A stretch of DNA of 64,000 bases from Chionoecetes opilio (Eukaryota; Arthropoda; Malacostraca; Decapoda; Majidae), in the NCBI GenBank assembly GCA_016584305.1, contig JACEEZ010011893.1, positions 338,326 to 402,325 of the forward strand, read 5' to 3'. Positions 42,301 to 56,700 of this stretch are shown piece after piece. Below the pieces are notes generated by a model. That model saw only the letters and a list, made by a program, of their open reading frames with translations. It was not told the DNA's origin and ran no database searches. Position 1 is the first letter of the stretch. Each line of letters starts with the position of its first letter. Made by a program: the position numbers and the translations under genes.

Positions 42301-45300
42301 CGTCACAGAGTCCGACAAGGCCGTGGAGAAACTACTGATCGACGGCCTTTCCAAAGCCTTCCCCGACCATAAGTGCGTGTGTGTGTGTGTGTGTTTCTGT
42401 GTGTGTGTCTTTGTATTTACCTAGTTGTGTTTTCCAGGGCCTGAGCTACACTGGTATGGCCCCGTCTCCCTAGCTACATTTAATCCTTCCTGCTTAGTGG
42501 TTAGTGTTGGGGGAAGCCACCACCCCGGGAGGCGGGTCACAAACCCCGGGCTAACACCCCACACCCATTCACTGCTGGGTGTGTGTGTGTGTGTATGTAT
42601 TTACCTAGTTGTATTTACCTAGTTGTGTTTTACAGGGCCTGAGCTACACTGGTGTGGTCCCGTCTTCCGTATCTACATTTATCCAGTCTTTCTTTCAACT
42701 GGTGCACATTATGTGCCGATATCACCTCTTCGTTTAGTCCATTGCAAACTTGTACATTGCTATGAGGGAAGCTGTACTTCTTGATGTTATTCAGGCATTT
42801 GCCTTTTCCTAGTTGTTTTGTATGTCCTCTTGTGTATCAACCTTCTCTTTGTTTCTGAGTCAGTAGTCTCTCATTGTCTGTTTCTTCCATCTTTGTTATC
42901 AGCTTAAACATTGTTATGAAGTCTCCTCTTTCTCTTCTCTGCTCGAGTGTTGGTCACTTTATTTCCTTCAACCTTTCCTCATAAGAAAGTTCTTCTAGCT
43001 CTGCTACCATCTTTGTTGCCATTCTCTGTAGCCTCTAAAACTTTTTCACATGCTTCTTTTTACATGGGGACCCTACAATGGCGCATAGGCCATTTTTGGT
43101 GGCATCATTGTAGTAATGATCTTTCTCATCATATTTGTGTCCATGTCATGAAATGCCACTCTAATATTCTTTAACACCCTGTACGTAGCTCCAAATATTG
43201 TATTGATATGTTTTTCTGGTTGTAGGTTATTCTGAATTACGTATATTAAAAAATTACAAAGAAATAAAATTGCTGCAAAAATCTCCTCTCATCTCAAATC
43301 TGTCTCTGCATCCTCTACCATCTCTCTCTCTCTCTCTCTCCGTTCATCGTTCCAGCTCTCATCTATGTCATCTCTTACTCTCTCTCTCACTCTCTCTCTA
43401 CCTCTCTATAGCGTCATCTCTCTTCTTCTCTCTCTCTCTCCTTCCTCGTCTACTCTCTCTCTCTCTTCTCTCTCTGGCTGGGCAAGTAGCTGCGAGCTAG
43501 GCTTCTGCTTACCAACCCCTATTACTGGCAGCAGATTTTACAGCCAAGTCTACTGGGCTCTTCCTTATGGCGAGAGGAAGTTACAGTGCGGGGTAAAGCA
43601 CTCTCTGGAGGGGATATGACCCAGCGACAGGTGTTGTGCGTTCTAATGGTGTAGTTGGGTGTGAGGAGGGATGTGGGTTGTGGAGTGGGATGTTTGGGGT
43701 GGGGGATGGGATGTGTGTGTGGGGAGTGGGTGTGGGTGTGGAGTGGGAGTGTGTGTGTGTGTGGGGAGGAGGTGTGTGGGGAAGTGTGGGAAGTGGTGTT
43801 GTGTGTGTGGGGAAGGATGTGTGTGTGTGTGGGGAAGGATGTGTGTGTGTGGGGGGGAAGGATGTGTGGGGGAAGGGTGTGTGTGTGTGTGTGGGGGAGG
43901 GAAGGTCTGTAAAGGGGAGGGGGGGTGTTAGGGGGGAGTGGGGAGTGAGTGTGTGGGGGGGGGAAGGAAGTGGTATCCATATCATATTGTTATCCATAAT
44001 CCAATCATTTCTAAATGGGCCCAGTAATACTTAACAATAACAAATGGTGATAAAACAAAAGTTTGCCAAATTAACCCACAAAAAAAATTTCTTTTTTAGT
44101 CTTTCTATCGTCACTTTTTTTTTTTTTTCCGTATTTTCTTTATTCCGATTTTGTTCTTTTTCTAGATTTTTCCTTTTTTTCCTTTTCTATTTAATCTTTT
44201 CAGATTTGTATCTATTTGTATACCTAGTATGTATGTTAACCTTTCTCTATCTCCCCCTGTACGCTACCTCTCCTTGCTATATTATATGCCAGCCTATATA
44301 ACAGGACTTCTTCAGAGTACTGGTGCTCAGTGGGCCGCCACGACGTAAACAGATCATTATAGAAATATGTGAAATGCATTAATTGTGAGAGAGAGAGAGA
44401 GAGAGTGCCGATGGGAGGAGAAGGCAGGACTTACGCATAATCGCCACTTGCCAATTAAGCAATACAATTTTTTTCTATTTACGTAGTTACAATTGACACA
44501 GTACTTCTACATTTTTTTCAACTACTATTAAATTAATAAGTAAAATATACATTGGCACACTCAAACATATGCAATTATTTTATATCCATAGATGTATGTA
44601 TGTATACTGTATATATATGCACATTTATATGCATATGTATGTATGTATATGTATGTAATTGTAAAAAGATCACAAAGGAGAGAGGCAGCAGCAACAGTTG
44701 TAACACAGGCTTGTGAAGGTAATGCTGAAAATCAAACTGGGTCGCCGTGAAAAAAGTTTGAAGACCACTGCTACACACTACACCTAGCCTTACTATACTC
44801 TATACTATACCTAGCCTTACTATACTCTATACTATACCTAGCCTTACTATACTCTATACTATACCTAGCCTTACTATACTCTATACTATACCTAGCCTTA
44901 CTATACTCTATACTATCTTATATACTATACCTAGCCTTACTATACTCTATACTATACCTAGCCTTACTATACTCTATACTATCCTATATACTATACCTAG
45001 CCTTACTATACTCTATACTCCATACTTATAGCTTACTATACTCATACTATCCTATATCTATACCTAGCCTTACTATACTCTATACTATCCTATATACTAT
45101 ACCTAGCCTTACTATACTCTATACTATCCTATATACTATACCTAGCCTTACTATACTCTATACTATCCTATATACTATACCTAGCCTTACTATGACCTGC
45201 TTTCCCTCCCTGGACAGAGTTGAGCCAGGCCTTAGTGTTCGCCGAGATGGGCACGAGTCATGACCCCGAAAAGATCAAGACTGTCCTGACCAACCTGACC

Positions 45301-45323
45301 ACTCTCATGCCCAAGGTTCACGG

Positions 45324-45359
<36 letters not shown>

Positions 45360-46985
45360 TCATCTAGTTGTATTTTAAGGGCCAGAGCAACGCTCGTATG
45401 GCTCCGTCTCCATATCAACATTTTTATCATTCATCCTTAGTGCTTAGTTTTGGCCGAAGCCACCACCCTGGAGAGCAGGTCACAAGCCCCGGCTAACACC
45501 CGGTACCCATTCACTGCTGGGTGGATAGGGGCTCGGGTTTTAAGGGAACAGCCCATATGTTTCCGCTCCGCCCGGGGATCGAACCCGGGACTTCTCGGTT
45601 GTGAAGCGAGTGTGCTTCCCCTACACCACGGAGTACCCAGGTGTGGGTGGGTGTGAAATTTAGGGTTGATTCAATATTTCACTTTTTTCTCGCTTATCTA
45701 ATTTTTTTTTCTGTGTAAATGGCATTGAGCAAGTTTAGATTTTATTTTTTGGCCTTAAATTGATGTGTGTGTGTGTGTTGTAATATAAGAACTTTAAATT
45801 TTCAGTGAACCCTCACTTTGACGAACCTCGATATAACAAATTTCGGCTTTAACAAACTCATTCTGTCAGTCTGATATATGCGGGGATTTACCGAGTAAGT
45901 TCAGTCAATGCTCTGGTTTGGTTGTGTGGTGGGCAGCCGAACATGTACACGCAGGTCGGACGGTGGCAGTGAAAACAAAGCCGAGCGGGCGGTGCGCCGA
46001 TCAGTCTGGCTTTGTCGGCTCCGAGTGTAAACACCTCTCACGTTCCCCCTGCCTCACCACGTATGTTTTAATTTCCCCGTATGCATGAGTGTTTGTGATG
46101 GCTGCATGTACCTATAGTCTATTTTTTATATTATGGTAAAAATGCAGTAAGGAAGCCACGCCCCCTGCCTCCCCTTCTATTCTACGGGGCAGCTGATTGG
46201 TGCATTCCTCAGTATCATCACTACCAATCACAATATCTTCACTACTTAATAACAGCGGCGTGACCACTGGACAGAGCAATCTTCACTATAAAGGGTGTTT
46301 TGATTTTGTCACCCTCTGTAGTGAAGATTGCTCTGTGCAGTGGTCACGCCGCTGTTAAGTAGTGAGGATATTGTGATTGGTAGTGATGATACCAGGAATG
46401 CACCAATCAGCTGCCCCGTAGAATAGAAGGGCAGGCAGGGGGCGTGGCTTCCTTACTGCATTTTGACCATAATAAATAAAATAGACTATAAGTATACAAA
46501 CTTTCATCTAATGTAATGCACAAAGTTCATTATACACGGAAATGGTCGGAAATAGCGAACTTTCACCTCACATGACGAACAAAGTTTTATATGCGATTAT
46601 ATAAGAACATAAGGAAGCTACAAGAGGCCGCGAGACCAACACGTGGTAGTTCCTGTTACTTAACACTACCTACATCCACCTTTCATCCCCATCCATGAAT
46701 TTATCCAGACTCCCTTTAAAGCTCCCTAATGACTCCGCACTAACTACCTGTCTACTGAGTCTATTCCAAGCATTTATCACCCTATTTGTGAACCAGTTTT
46801 TCCCTATTTCTTTTTTAAATCTACACTTTTCCAGCTTGAATTATATGGGAAAAGTTCTGACCCCTGGGCTATAACAGACTTTTGGATATAAGGTCAGCGC
46901 CTTCCCCTAATTGGCCCGTTAGAGTGAGGGTTGACTGTACTATGATATATTATTATACTATTACTGTTACTATTATTACTATTGG

Positions 46986-47045
<60 letters not shown>

Positions 47046-50000
47046 CTGTCTTCCTAAGATTAGATAGAGAGAAATCAGTTACATTTTTTTTTTTTTTTTT
47101 TTTGAGAATTATAAATATATTATCTTTCGTTAACCGGTATTAACCCGTGTTTGGCATTAATCCCGTCGGCTGCTGCCTCATTGTTGGCCGCTGACACACG
47201 CCAGTGCCGGCCGATTTTCGAATATCTTTTGTTTGGATATTTGTGGTCTGTTGGTTAGATTAAACAATATAATGACAAACAAACCCTTAACAAATGTATT
47301 TTTCATGTCAAAATTCGCTATGAAAACTTTTGCTACATTTAGGTTTTTTATCCATAGAGTTTTTTGTTTGTTTTTGTTTGAAGAATTTCGTCAGTTATCG
47401 ACGCAGCTGAGATGGATCTCCACTGTAACTAGCTGCCTGCTAGTGCTTATAGTGTTGGCCGAAGCCAGCACCCCGGGAGGCGGGTCACAAACCCCCGGCT
47501 AACATCCGGTACCCATTCACTGCTGGGTGGACAGGGCTCGGGTTTTAAGGAAACTGCCCAACTGTTTCCGCTCCGCCCGGGGATCGAACCCGGGACTTCT
47601 CGGTTGTGAACCGAGTGTGCTACCCCTACACCACGGAGTACCCAGGTGTGATGCGGTGGTGCAGGTGTGACTACATTTTGACCTTTGAAGGTATACAGAC
47701 TGCAAATACATTTTCATAATCTAATAATCATTTTCAATGAGTGTAATATTATTACAGTATATTACAATGTCACTGGACTCTTATTTCACTACTGGACAGA
47801 CATTGACACTTATCAGTAATGGATCAATGTATGCTATTCTTTGAAGCAGGGCTCCAGGCAAAGCCCTACATTACAGTCACTGCACTGGTAACGCGTGTCC
47901 CTCCGCTTCTTGGCATGTGGTGTGGTTTGCTGGCAGACGTGGCACCGTCGTTGTGGCCACTTTTGTGTTCCCGTGGCCGGGATTGTTGAGATGAAGTGCA
48001 GACTCCCAAATGCACGGTGTATCTCTTGACTGTATCTGCAGAGGTCTGTGAGGGCGTTTGCGTCACTCTGAATGGTGTTCTTGTGTCATGACAACACAAA
48101 TTAAAATGAACGCCGGTCATCACAAGAGTCATCACAAGAGTCATCACAAGAGTCGTCAGAATCAAAGTCACTTAGGTTCTCCATAAAAACTTCTTCAACC
48201 AACTCGGAGTCTGTCAAAATTTGCTTTCTGGGATGAGACATAATAGCGCTCGTGGTGACAAAACATACTGAGACACCATCAATCTCTTATCCCTAGAGTC
48301 ACCTACGCACACCTTAGGATTCGTTTTACACCAAACAATTCATGTCGAGTCGAGTCAACTCGAATCACAACGAGTCTTCACTCGTTATGACAATTATTCT
48401 CCTTGACTCGCCTCGACTCAACTCGATTTGACTCGACCCGCTTGGTGTAAGTGCAGCCTTATGCACATGCTATAATGTTGCCACATCGCTCAGAGGGTGC
48501 ATGTGGAACCCTAGGTGGAAATGGAAAATAATAAGGATTAGTTTTGCCAAAATTAATTTTTAATTATGCCCACGTAGATCTGCGTCGCCGGCACTGGGGG
48601 TGACGCGCCTGCCCACGTAGCTCTGCGTCGCCGGCACTGGGGGTGACGTGCCCTGCCCACGTAGATCTGCGTCGCCGGCACTGGGGGTGACGCGCCCTGC
48701 CCACGTAGATCTGCGTCGCCGGCACTGGGGGTGACGCGCCCTGCCCACGTAGATCTGCGTCGCCGGCACTGGGGGTGACGCGCCCTGCCCACGTAGATCT
48801 GCGTCGCCGGCACTGGGGGTGACGCGCCCTGCCCACGTAGATCTGCGTCGCCGGCACTGGGGGTGACGCGCCCTGCCCACGTAGATCTGCGTCGCCGGCA
48901 CTGGGGGTGACGCGCCCTGCCCACGTAGCTCTGCGTCGCCGGCACTGGGGGTGACGTGCCCTGCCCACGTAGATCTGCGTCGCTGGCACTGGGGGTGACG
49001 CGCCCTGCCCACGTAGATCTGCGTCGCCGGCACTGGGGGTGACGCGCCCTGCCCACGTAGATCTGCGTCGCCGGCACTGGGGTGACGCGCCCTACCCACG
49101 TAGATCTGCGTCGCCGGCACTGGGGGTGACGCGCCCTGCCCACGTAGATCTGCGTCGCCGGCACTGGGGGTGACGCGCCCTGCCCACGTAGATCTGCGTC
49201 GCTGGTGTAGTGCCCCCCCTTATGACTAAATGTTAATTTGCAGGGCTCCACAAACCTGGCGATTACGCTGCCACCACCCACAATAAGTGGGATTTTTTTT
49301 TAAAGATTTACAGAATATATGAGGATAACTGGGACTTAATAAACGACTCGTTAACAGGGTTTCTTTATACTGGAACAGTAATCACATCCCAGCTCTAATG
49401 GTTTCCCACAGAAACTATACTTCACAGAATATAGTTGAACGAAACGCCTAATTACTCCTCCGGGCTTAACACACAAAAAGGTTCCTACTCTTAGAGTTAT
49501 TAGGTACTATATCTAGCTATCTAAAATACTAATGGAGCTACTATAGGGCCTTAGCTCTATATACTGGTGCCTCAGCGGGTCACCAACTCCGCACAGCTCA
49601 GCAACACACAACCATCGCCATCAGCACACACGTGGGTCACTCAGGGGATCAACCACCCACTCAGCTCAGCTCAGCTCACTGTTCCCAGCATTAGACCCTC
49701 AATATACACATAACCCCAATTACAAGTCATGTCATTTAAGATCATGAACTAATCAATGCCCTAGACATCCTTATAAGCACACCGCCACACACCTACCTTC
49801 CAAAGGGTTGTAAGACACGACTCTCTCCGCGTGTGTTGCCCCGACAAGGGTTGGCACGAGAGAGACAGACAGTATACTTTCTCCCTGCCTCGCCTTCTTG
49901 CCGTGACGTTACTAGCGACCACGGGTATAAAATATTGCCGAAAACCTATATCTAAATGATTAGGGACTGAGGAGTGAAGAAAAATTGTGAGCATTTAATA

Positions 50001-53000
50001 ACTAGCTATATATGTATTACTTTACTCTCACCACTCAATGTAAACTTTTCATCAATTGTGAGTCACGGGATTAACCCATTTTCTCGCTTTACACTGGCAC
50101 TGGGGGTGACGCGCCCTGCCCACGTAGATCTGCGTCGCTGGCACCCGACGGGTTAATAGAAATAAAAATAAAAAGTATATGGGTTTTGATTTTATTTATT
50201 ATTAAGATTTTTTTTTTTTGAGATCATTATTATCATTATGTTTTTATTGTCATCATCATCATCATCATCATCTCTCTTGCTTTTATTTTATCTTTATTAT
50301 TTTAAACTATTTTTGACTTTTCAATGATTTACATTTGTCTGTGTGTGGGTGTGTGTGTGTGTGTGTTTGTGTTTGTGGCGTGAGAGAAAAGCTTGTGTTT
50401 AGTTACCGTAGATAACACTATAGTCGCCAGTCACTTGCCACAGCACTAATGTCGCCAGGCACAATATATTACGAATTTTAGCATCACTACAGACTTGTAT
50501 GTGCCACTGAAGACATGTAGTGTGATGTACATAATATAAACTACTGTGTATGCCTCTTCAGTGGCACATACAAGGCTGTAGTGATGCTAAAATTTGTAAT
50601 ATCTTATGCCTGGCGACATTAGTGCAGTGGCGAGTGACTGGCGACTATAGTGTTATCTAGTGTACCTATAGATTTGTTTGCTTTATTTATTACTGTGTGT
50701 GCGGTGAGGATCGGACACCTGACACCACACTGGCAGTGGTGAGAGGTGGGGGTCATGACCTCTTTTATAGTGGTGTTGTTATAGACCCAAGGGTAGCCTG
50801 GTATCTGTTCTTCCTATGTATTCCTATGTAGCTATTCCTTTGTATTCCTATGTATTTTCTATGCCTATATACATTTTTTCCCTGTTCTTCCTAAGTATTC
50901 CTATGTATTCCTATGTACTCCTACTCTTTCTCTCCTATTTCTTCATTCCAATCTAACCTGTACTAAATTTCCTTGTCTCAAATGTTTACCTCCTCTTCCT
51001 CCTCCTTCTCCCCTCCCCCTCATCTTTCCCCCCCTCCTCCTGGCCCCCTCTTCCCCTTTCTACACCACTATCTCTATCTATCTCTATATCTATATCTATC
51101 TATCTATCTATCTATCTATCTCTCCCATTTCTCTTCAATCCAATCTAATCTATAATAATATAAGCGAAAGTGTGTCTGTGTGTATGTCCGCGATAGGTGC
51201 CGCCCCCCGTGGCACAATCCCATCATATGGGACAGTTTTGGAACCAGCTCGACCAGGGGCACATTATAAGCCCACTTATGAGATGATCCGTTTTTTTTTT
51301 TTTTTTTTTTTTTAGCAGCCTTTTAGCGAGAAGTGTGAACAAAAAATGGGGGTTGCGAGAATTGAGGAAACCTTGATGTAGGGTGATGGGTAATGGGTGA
51401 GTGAATGGGTGGGGTGATGGGTGAGTGAATGGGTGAGGGGTCATGGGTAATGGGTGTGTGGTGATAGGTAATGGGTGGGGGGTGATGGGTAATGGGTGAG
51501 TGAATGGGTGGGGGGTGATGGGCAAGGCATTAATACATACATTTCTACATCCATGATTTCAGAAAAGTTAGAAGGGGCTATCTGGAGAGTCTGTGTTTGG
51601 TGGGCCAAAGGCCCACCAAACAGGTGGTGGCCCACCAATAGCCCTCGGCAGGAGCTAGCCAAAATGTCCGCCCGGAGGGCGGCTTTGCGGCTAGTATGTA
51701 CTAAAAATATTCTTGTCTGAAATTCCTCCTCCTTCTCCTACTCCTGTTTCCTCCTTCTCCTACAACTGTTTCCTCCTCCTCCTCTTCCTCCTCCTACAAC
51801 TGTTTCCTCCTCCTCCTCTTCCTCCTCCTACAACTGTTTCCTCTCCTCCTCTTCCTCCTCCTACAACTGTTTCCTCCTACAACTGTTTCCTCCTCCTCCT
51901 CTTCCTCCTCCTACAACTGTTTCCTCCTCCTCCTCTTCCTCCTCCTACAACTGTTTCCTCCTCCTCCTCTTCCTCCTCCTACAACTGTTTCCTCCTCCTC
52001 CTCTTCCTCCTCCTACAACTGTTTCCTCTTCCTCCTCTCAAATTTTTTCAATCGAACTGAACTAAATTTCCTTGCCTTGATATTTTTCTTTTCCCCTTCC
52101 TCCCATCCCCCCTCCCACCCGCACGTTCCCCCAGGGTGCGGTGCATGGGGTCGGCGGCCCTGGGTATGGCGGGGGTGGCGGGAGGGTGGGGGGACGCCTT
52201 CTACCACATGGGTATTCACTGCTGGGACACTGCGGCTGCCACTCTCCTGGTTACAGAGGCGGGAGGCTGTGTGTGTGACTCTGCAGGTGTGTGGGTGTGT
52301 GTGTGACTGCAGGTGTGGGTGTGTGTGACTGCAGGTGTGGGTGGGTGGTGTGTGCCTGCAGGTGTGGGTGGGTGTGTGTGTGTGACTGCAGGTGTGGGGT
52401 GTGTGTGTGACTGCAGGTGTGGGTGTTTCAGTGTGTGTGTGGGTGTTTCAGTTTCAGTGTGGGTGTGTTTCAGTGTGTGTGTGTGTGTGTTGTTTCAGTG
52501 TGTGTGGGTGTGTTTCAGTGTGTGTGTGGGTGTTTCAGTGTGTGTGGGTGTGTTTCAGTGGGTGTGTTTCAGTGTGTGTGGGTGTGTTTCAGTGTGTGTG
52601 GGTGTGTTTCAGTGTGTGTGGGTGTGTTTCAGTGTGTGTGGGTGTGTGTCCTTTCCCTTCCCTTATTTTCTGCTTTGAATTTATTTATATTATTTGCATT
52701 TTATTAATCTTGTTTTTATTTATTTTTATTTTTTGTGTTTAGAATCAAGATTTTGTAACCTATTTATTTGTATGTTTTATTGTTTGATTTCTTTTCTATA
52801 TATGTCCTCCTCCTCCTCCTCCTCCTCCTCCTCCTCCTCCTCCTCCTCCTCCTCCTCCTCCTCCTCCTCCTCCTCTCTCTAATTTCTTCATTCTTGTACT
52901 AAATTTCCTTGCCTCAAATTTTTACCTCTCCCTCTTCCTCCTCCTCTTCTTCCCCACTACCCCCCCCCTACCACCACACCCTGACCCCACCCTGACCCCC

Positions 53001-53701
53001 CTGACCTGACCCCTAGCCTAAGGGACTGTGGGTCTGCTGCCATCACCCTGGGTTATGTGGCAGCTGGGTTTGCGGATGCGTTCTTCCACCACACGCTGGG
53101 CCCCTGGGACATGGCTGCCGGGGCCCTGCTGGTGGCCGAGGCGGGGGGGGTGATGAGGGGGGCGGCAGGTGAGAGGGGGCAGGGGAAGTGTGTGTGTGTG
53201 TGTGAGGGAAGGAGAGGGGGTACTGTGTGTGTGTGTTTGTGTTTGTGTTTGTGTAAGGGAAGGAGAGAAAGGGGTACTGTGTGTGTGTGTGTGTGTAATA
53301 GCGCGTTTTCGTGACCGTTCTAGCCCGGTCTGGACTGGACTAGTCCGGGGCGGACACTGTTTTCGTGAGGCGGGCTGGACTATTTTTTTTGCCACCACTA
53401 CGGGCATCAAATGGTTGCAACATGCCAAAAGATGCCCGAAAATATCCCCGCGTGACACGGGCTTAAGGTTACGCAACCAGTGTCCAGGTTAGGTTAGTGA
53501 ACTAGCGGGGGGTTGTGGGGGGCGGCAACCCCTGGTAGGCCCCCCAGGAATAGCTGGGGGCGGATCTTCATGAGAACATTTTATCCTATTTTTATTCTAT
53601 TCTATTTTATTTATTTTTTATTAGATTTTTTTATATTTCTATCTCACTTCCCCTAATTCTTCTTATAATTTCCTCTCTCTCTCTCTCTCTCTCTTCTCTC
53701 T

Positions 53702-53732
<31 letters not shown>

Positions 53733-56700
53733 CTCTCTCCTCTTCTCTCTCTCTCTCTCACCCGCCAGTGTGGCGCGGGTTGGTAGAATCACGGACTGGT
53801 GTTGCAGAGTCCCTGCGCCATTCGGTCAGCGGTTCGAGTCCACCAAATTCGTCCTGGTGTGGTGGCGCTTTGTACAGTCAATAACCTTGTAGTTGGTACT
53901 TGCAAAGTGTCTAGATAGGATCAAAGTATCTTATCTCTCTCTTACTTCATTAATCTCTTCTCTATTATTATATAGATCATTATTACCATTTATCAGATTG
54001 TCTTCCATTTCATATATACTTTACACATTTTCCCACTCACTCTCCTCCTATGGACCCCCCGACCCCCCCCTCCTATGGCCTCCCCTGCTCTCCCCCCTAT
54101 GGCCCCACCAACCCCCCTCCTATTAGAGTGCCCTCAAATTAGAGTGCAAAAAATTACGTTTCTTCATCTGCCATCTAACTATAAAGGTCCATTCACACGT
54201 ATCAGTGCCGTGTGCGTGATATCCGTGCTGTCTGTGCACACCTACATACACACATACATCTACAGCACACACACACGCACGCACACAGACTCACACATCT
54301 ACAGAACAGACATGTACACACACACACACACATCTAGAACACACACACACACACACACACATCGAGAACACACACACACACACATCTAGAACACACACAC
54401 ACACACACACATCTAGAACACACACACACACACACACATCGAGAACACACACACACACACACACACACACACATCTACAACACACACACACACACACACA
54501 CACACACATCTACAACACACACACACGCACACACACACACACCTATATGTATCCGTAGTGACTCCGTTGCTTAAAGTCAGTGATTTTCAAGATGGCAAAG
54601 TTTACAGACATGGAGATGGCAATGATTGACATTATCTTCCCATAGGTTTACCAACATTTTTACCCTAATAAATACTATGTATTCATTATATCACTACATA
54701 AAGTAAAACATGCTTACCATCTACTTTCATTTCTTGTCCTAAATTATTCCAAATAGCTTGTTTGAAACGGCTGTCCATATATTATTGGTTGTGATCAGTC
54801 ATACAGAACAGAATGATTTCGAACCAATTCAGTAAGAAAAATAAGAAGTTCATCATTTATTTCCGTTCACAAACTCCAAACACTTGTCCGACGTCCGTCA
54901 AAAACTAAAAAATATCGGTGGCGACGATATGCAACTTTACGGCACTGATGCGTCACTGCCACTGAGACACAACACGGCACTGATACGTCACTGCCACTGA
55001 GACACAACACGGCACTGATACGTCACTGACACTGAGACACAACACGGCACTAATACGTCACTGACACTGAGACACAACACGGCACTAATACGTCACTGAC
55101 ACTGAGACACAACACGGCACTAATACGTCACTGACACTGAGACACAACACGGCACTAATACGTCACTGACACTGAGACACAACACGGCACTGATACGTCA
55201 CTGACACTGAGACACAACACGCAGCACTGGACACGTCACTGACACTGAGACACAACACGGCACTAATACGTCACTGACAAGACACAACACGCACTGATGG
55301 ACAGTTCACTGACATGAGACACAACACGGCACTGATACGTCACTGACACTGAGACACAACACGGCACTGATACGTTACTGACACTGAGACACAACACGGC
55401 ACTAATACGCTCACTGACAACACTCTGACTGAGACACAACACGTCACTGACTGAGCGTCACTGACACTGAGACACAACACGGCACTGATACGTCACTGAC
55501 ACTGAGACACAAACTGCACTAATACGTCACTGCCACTGAGACACAACACGGCACTGAATACGTCACTGCCACTGAGACAAACAACGGCACTATACGTCAC
55601 TGACACTGAGACAAACACGGCACTAAAACGTCACTGACACTGAGACACAACACGTCACTGAACCACTGAACAAAACACGGCACTGATACGTCACTGCACG
55701 GACACAACGTCACTGACACTGAGGACAAACGCACTGCACTGAACGAGACAACGGACAATGTCACTGCCACTGATGGACACAAACGGCATACGTCACTGCC
55801 ACTGAGGACGAAACGGCACAAGTCACTGACACTGAGACAAAAACGGACATAGCACTGACACTGAGACAAAACACGTCACAAATGCACTGACACTGAGGAC
55901 ACTAAACGGACAACTCACTGACACTGAGGCACAACACGTCACTAATCGTCACTGACACTGAGAAAGAACTGAAATAAAGGCACTGCACTGAGACAACACA
56001 CGTCACTGACACTGAGACAAACGGACAAAGCACTGACACTGAGGGACACAAAACGTCACTGACAGAGACAAACACTGGCACTAATGGACTGAACGGACCA
56101 AGGCACTACGCACTGAGACTGAACGACACAACACGTCACTGACACTGAGGACAACAACACGTCACTGACACTGAGGACACAACGGACAAACGCACTGACA
56201 CTGAGGGACAACACGGACTAATACGCACTGACACTGAGACACACACAGTCACTGACACTGAGGACACAACACGGCACTAATACGCACTGACACTGGGACA
56301 CAAACGGACATAGGCACTGACACTGAGACTACAACACAGCACTAAAACGTCGACTGACTGAACGACAAAACGCACTGACACTGAGGACGACACGGACAAT
56401 ACGCACTGACACTGAGGACACAAACGGACTAACGTCACTGACACTGAGAACTAACGGCACAACGTCACTGACACTGAGGACACAACACGGCACTAATAGT
56501 CACTGACACTGAGGACATACGGCACAACTCACTGACACTGGGACACAACACGGACTATACGTCACTGACACTGAGACCAAACGGACAAGGCACTGACACT
56601 GATGGACACGAAACGGCACAACGTCACTGACACTGATGGACTAAACGGACAACGCACTGACACTGAGACAACGACACGCACTGACACTGATGGACTAACG

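Larger units (their letters stand above)
45803..46937. mobile_element. pogo/Tigger-like element with nested insertions
   Basis: Ends CAGTGAACCCTCACTTTGAC (left) and, inverted, CAGTCAACCCTCACTCTAAC (right), with TA next to the right end. The subterminal ACCTCGATATAACAAATTTC and TTGGATATAAGG are typical of pogo-like elements. No transposase gene remains. A palindromic MITE (46113-46490) and a dispersed repeat (about 46600-46850) are inside. Confidence 0.7.
47140..50156 (-). mobile_element. Defective piggyBac transposon with SINE, minisatellite and solo-LTR insertions
   Basis: Bounded by TTAA at 47140-47143 and 50153-50156. Both inner ends read TTAACCCGT toward the element, the expected piggyBac layout (TTAA target, CCC ends). 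On the minus strand it keeps only the start (48243) and the C-terminal Cys-rich end (about 48000-47845) of the transposase. The catalytic middle is deleted. A SINE (47385-47645), a 44-bp minisatellite and a solo LTR (49206-50093) lie inside. Confidence 0.75.

Noticed and set aside
43270..43619. Missing IMPA1 exons in open frames near [15 protein letters not shown]
   Set aside because: No GEE, DPIDGT or other family motif in any plus-strand frame, and the stretch is mostly a (TC)n tract.
48553..49281. 242-codon open frame with [19 protein letters not shown] repeats
   Set aside because: It follows the 44-bp minisatellite and changes frame between units. There is no family match, and the array lies upstream of the broken piggyBac transposase start.
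50071..50156. A tiny TTAA-bounded piggyBac MITE
   Set aside because: TTAACCC at 50071 falls inside a solo LTR that ends at 50093. The right-hand TTAA instead closes the larger element starting at 47140.
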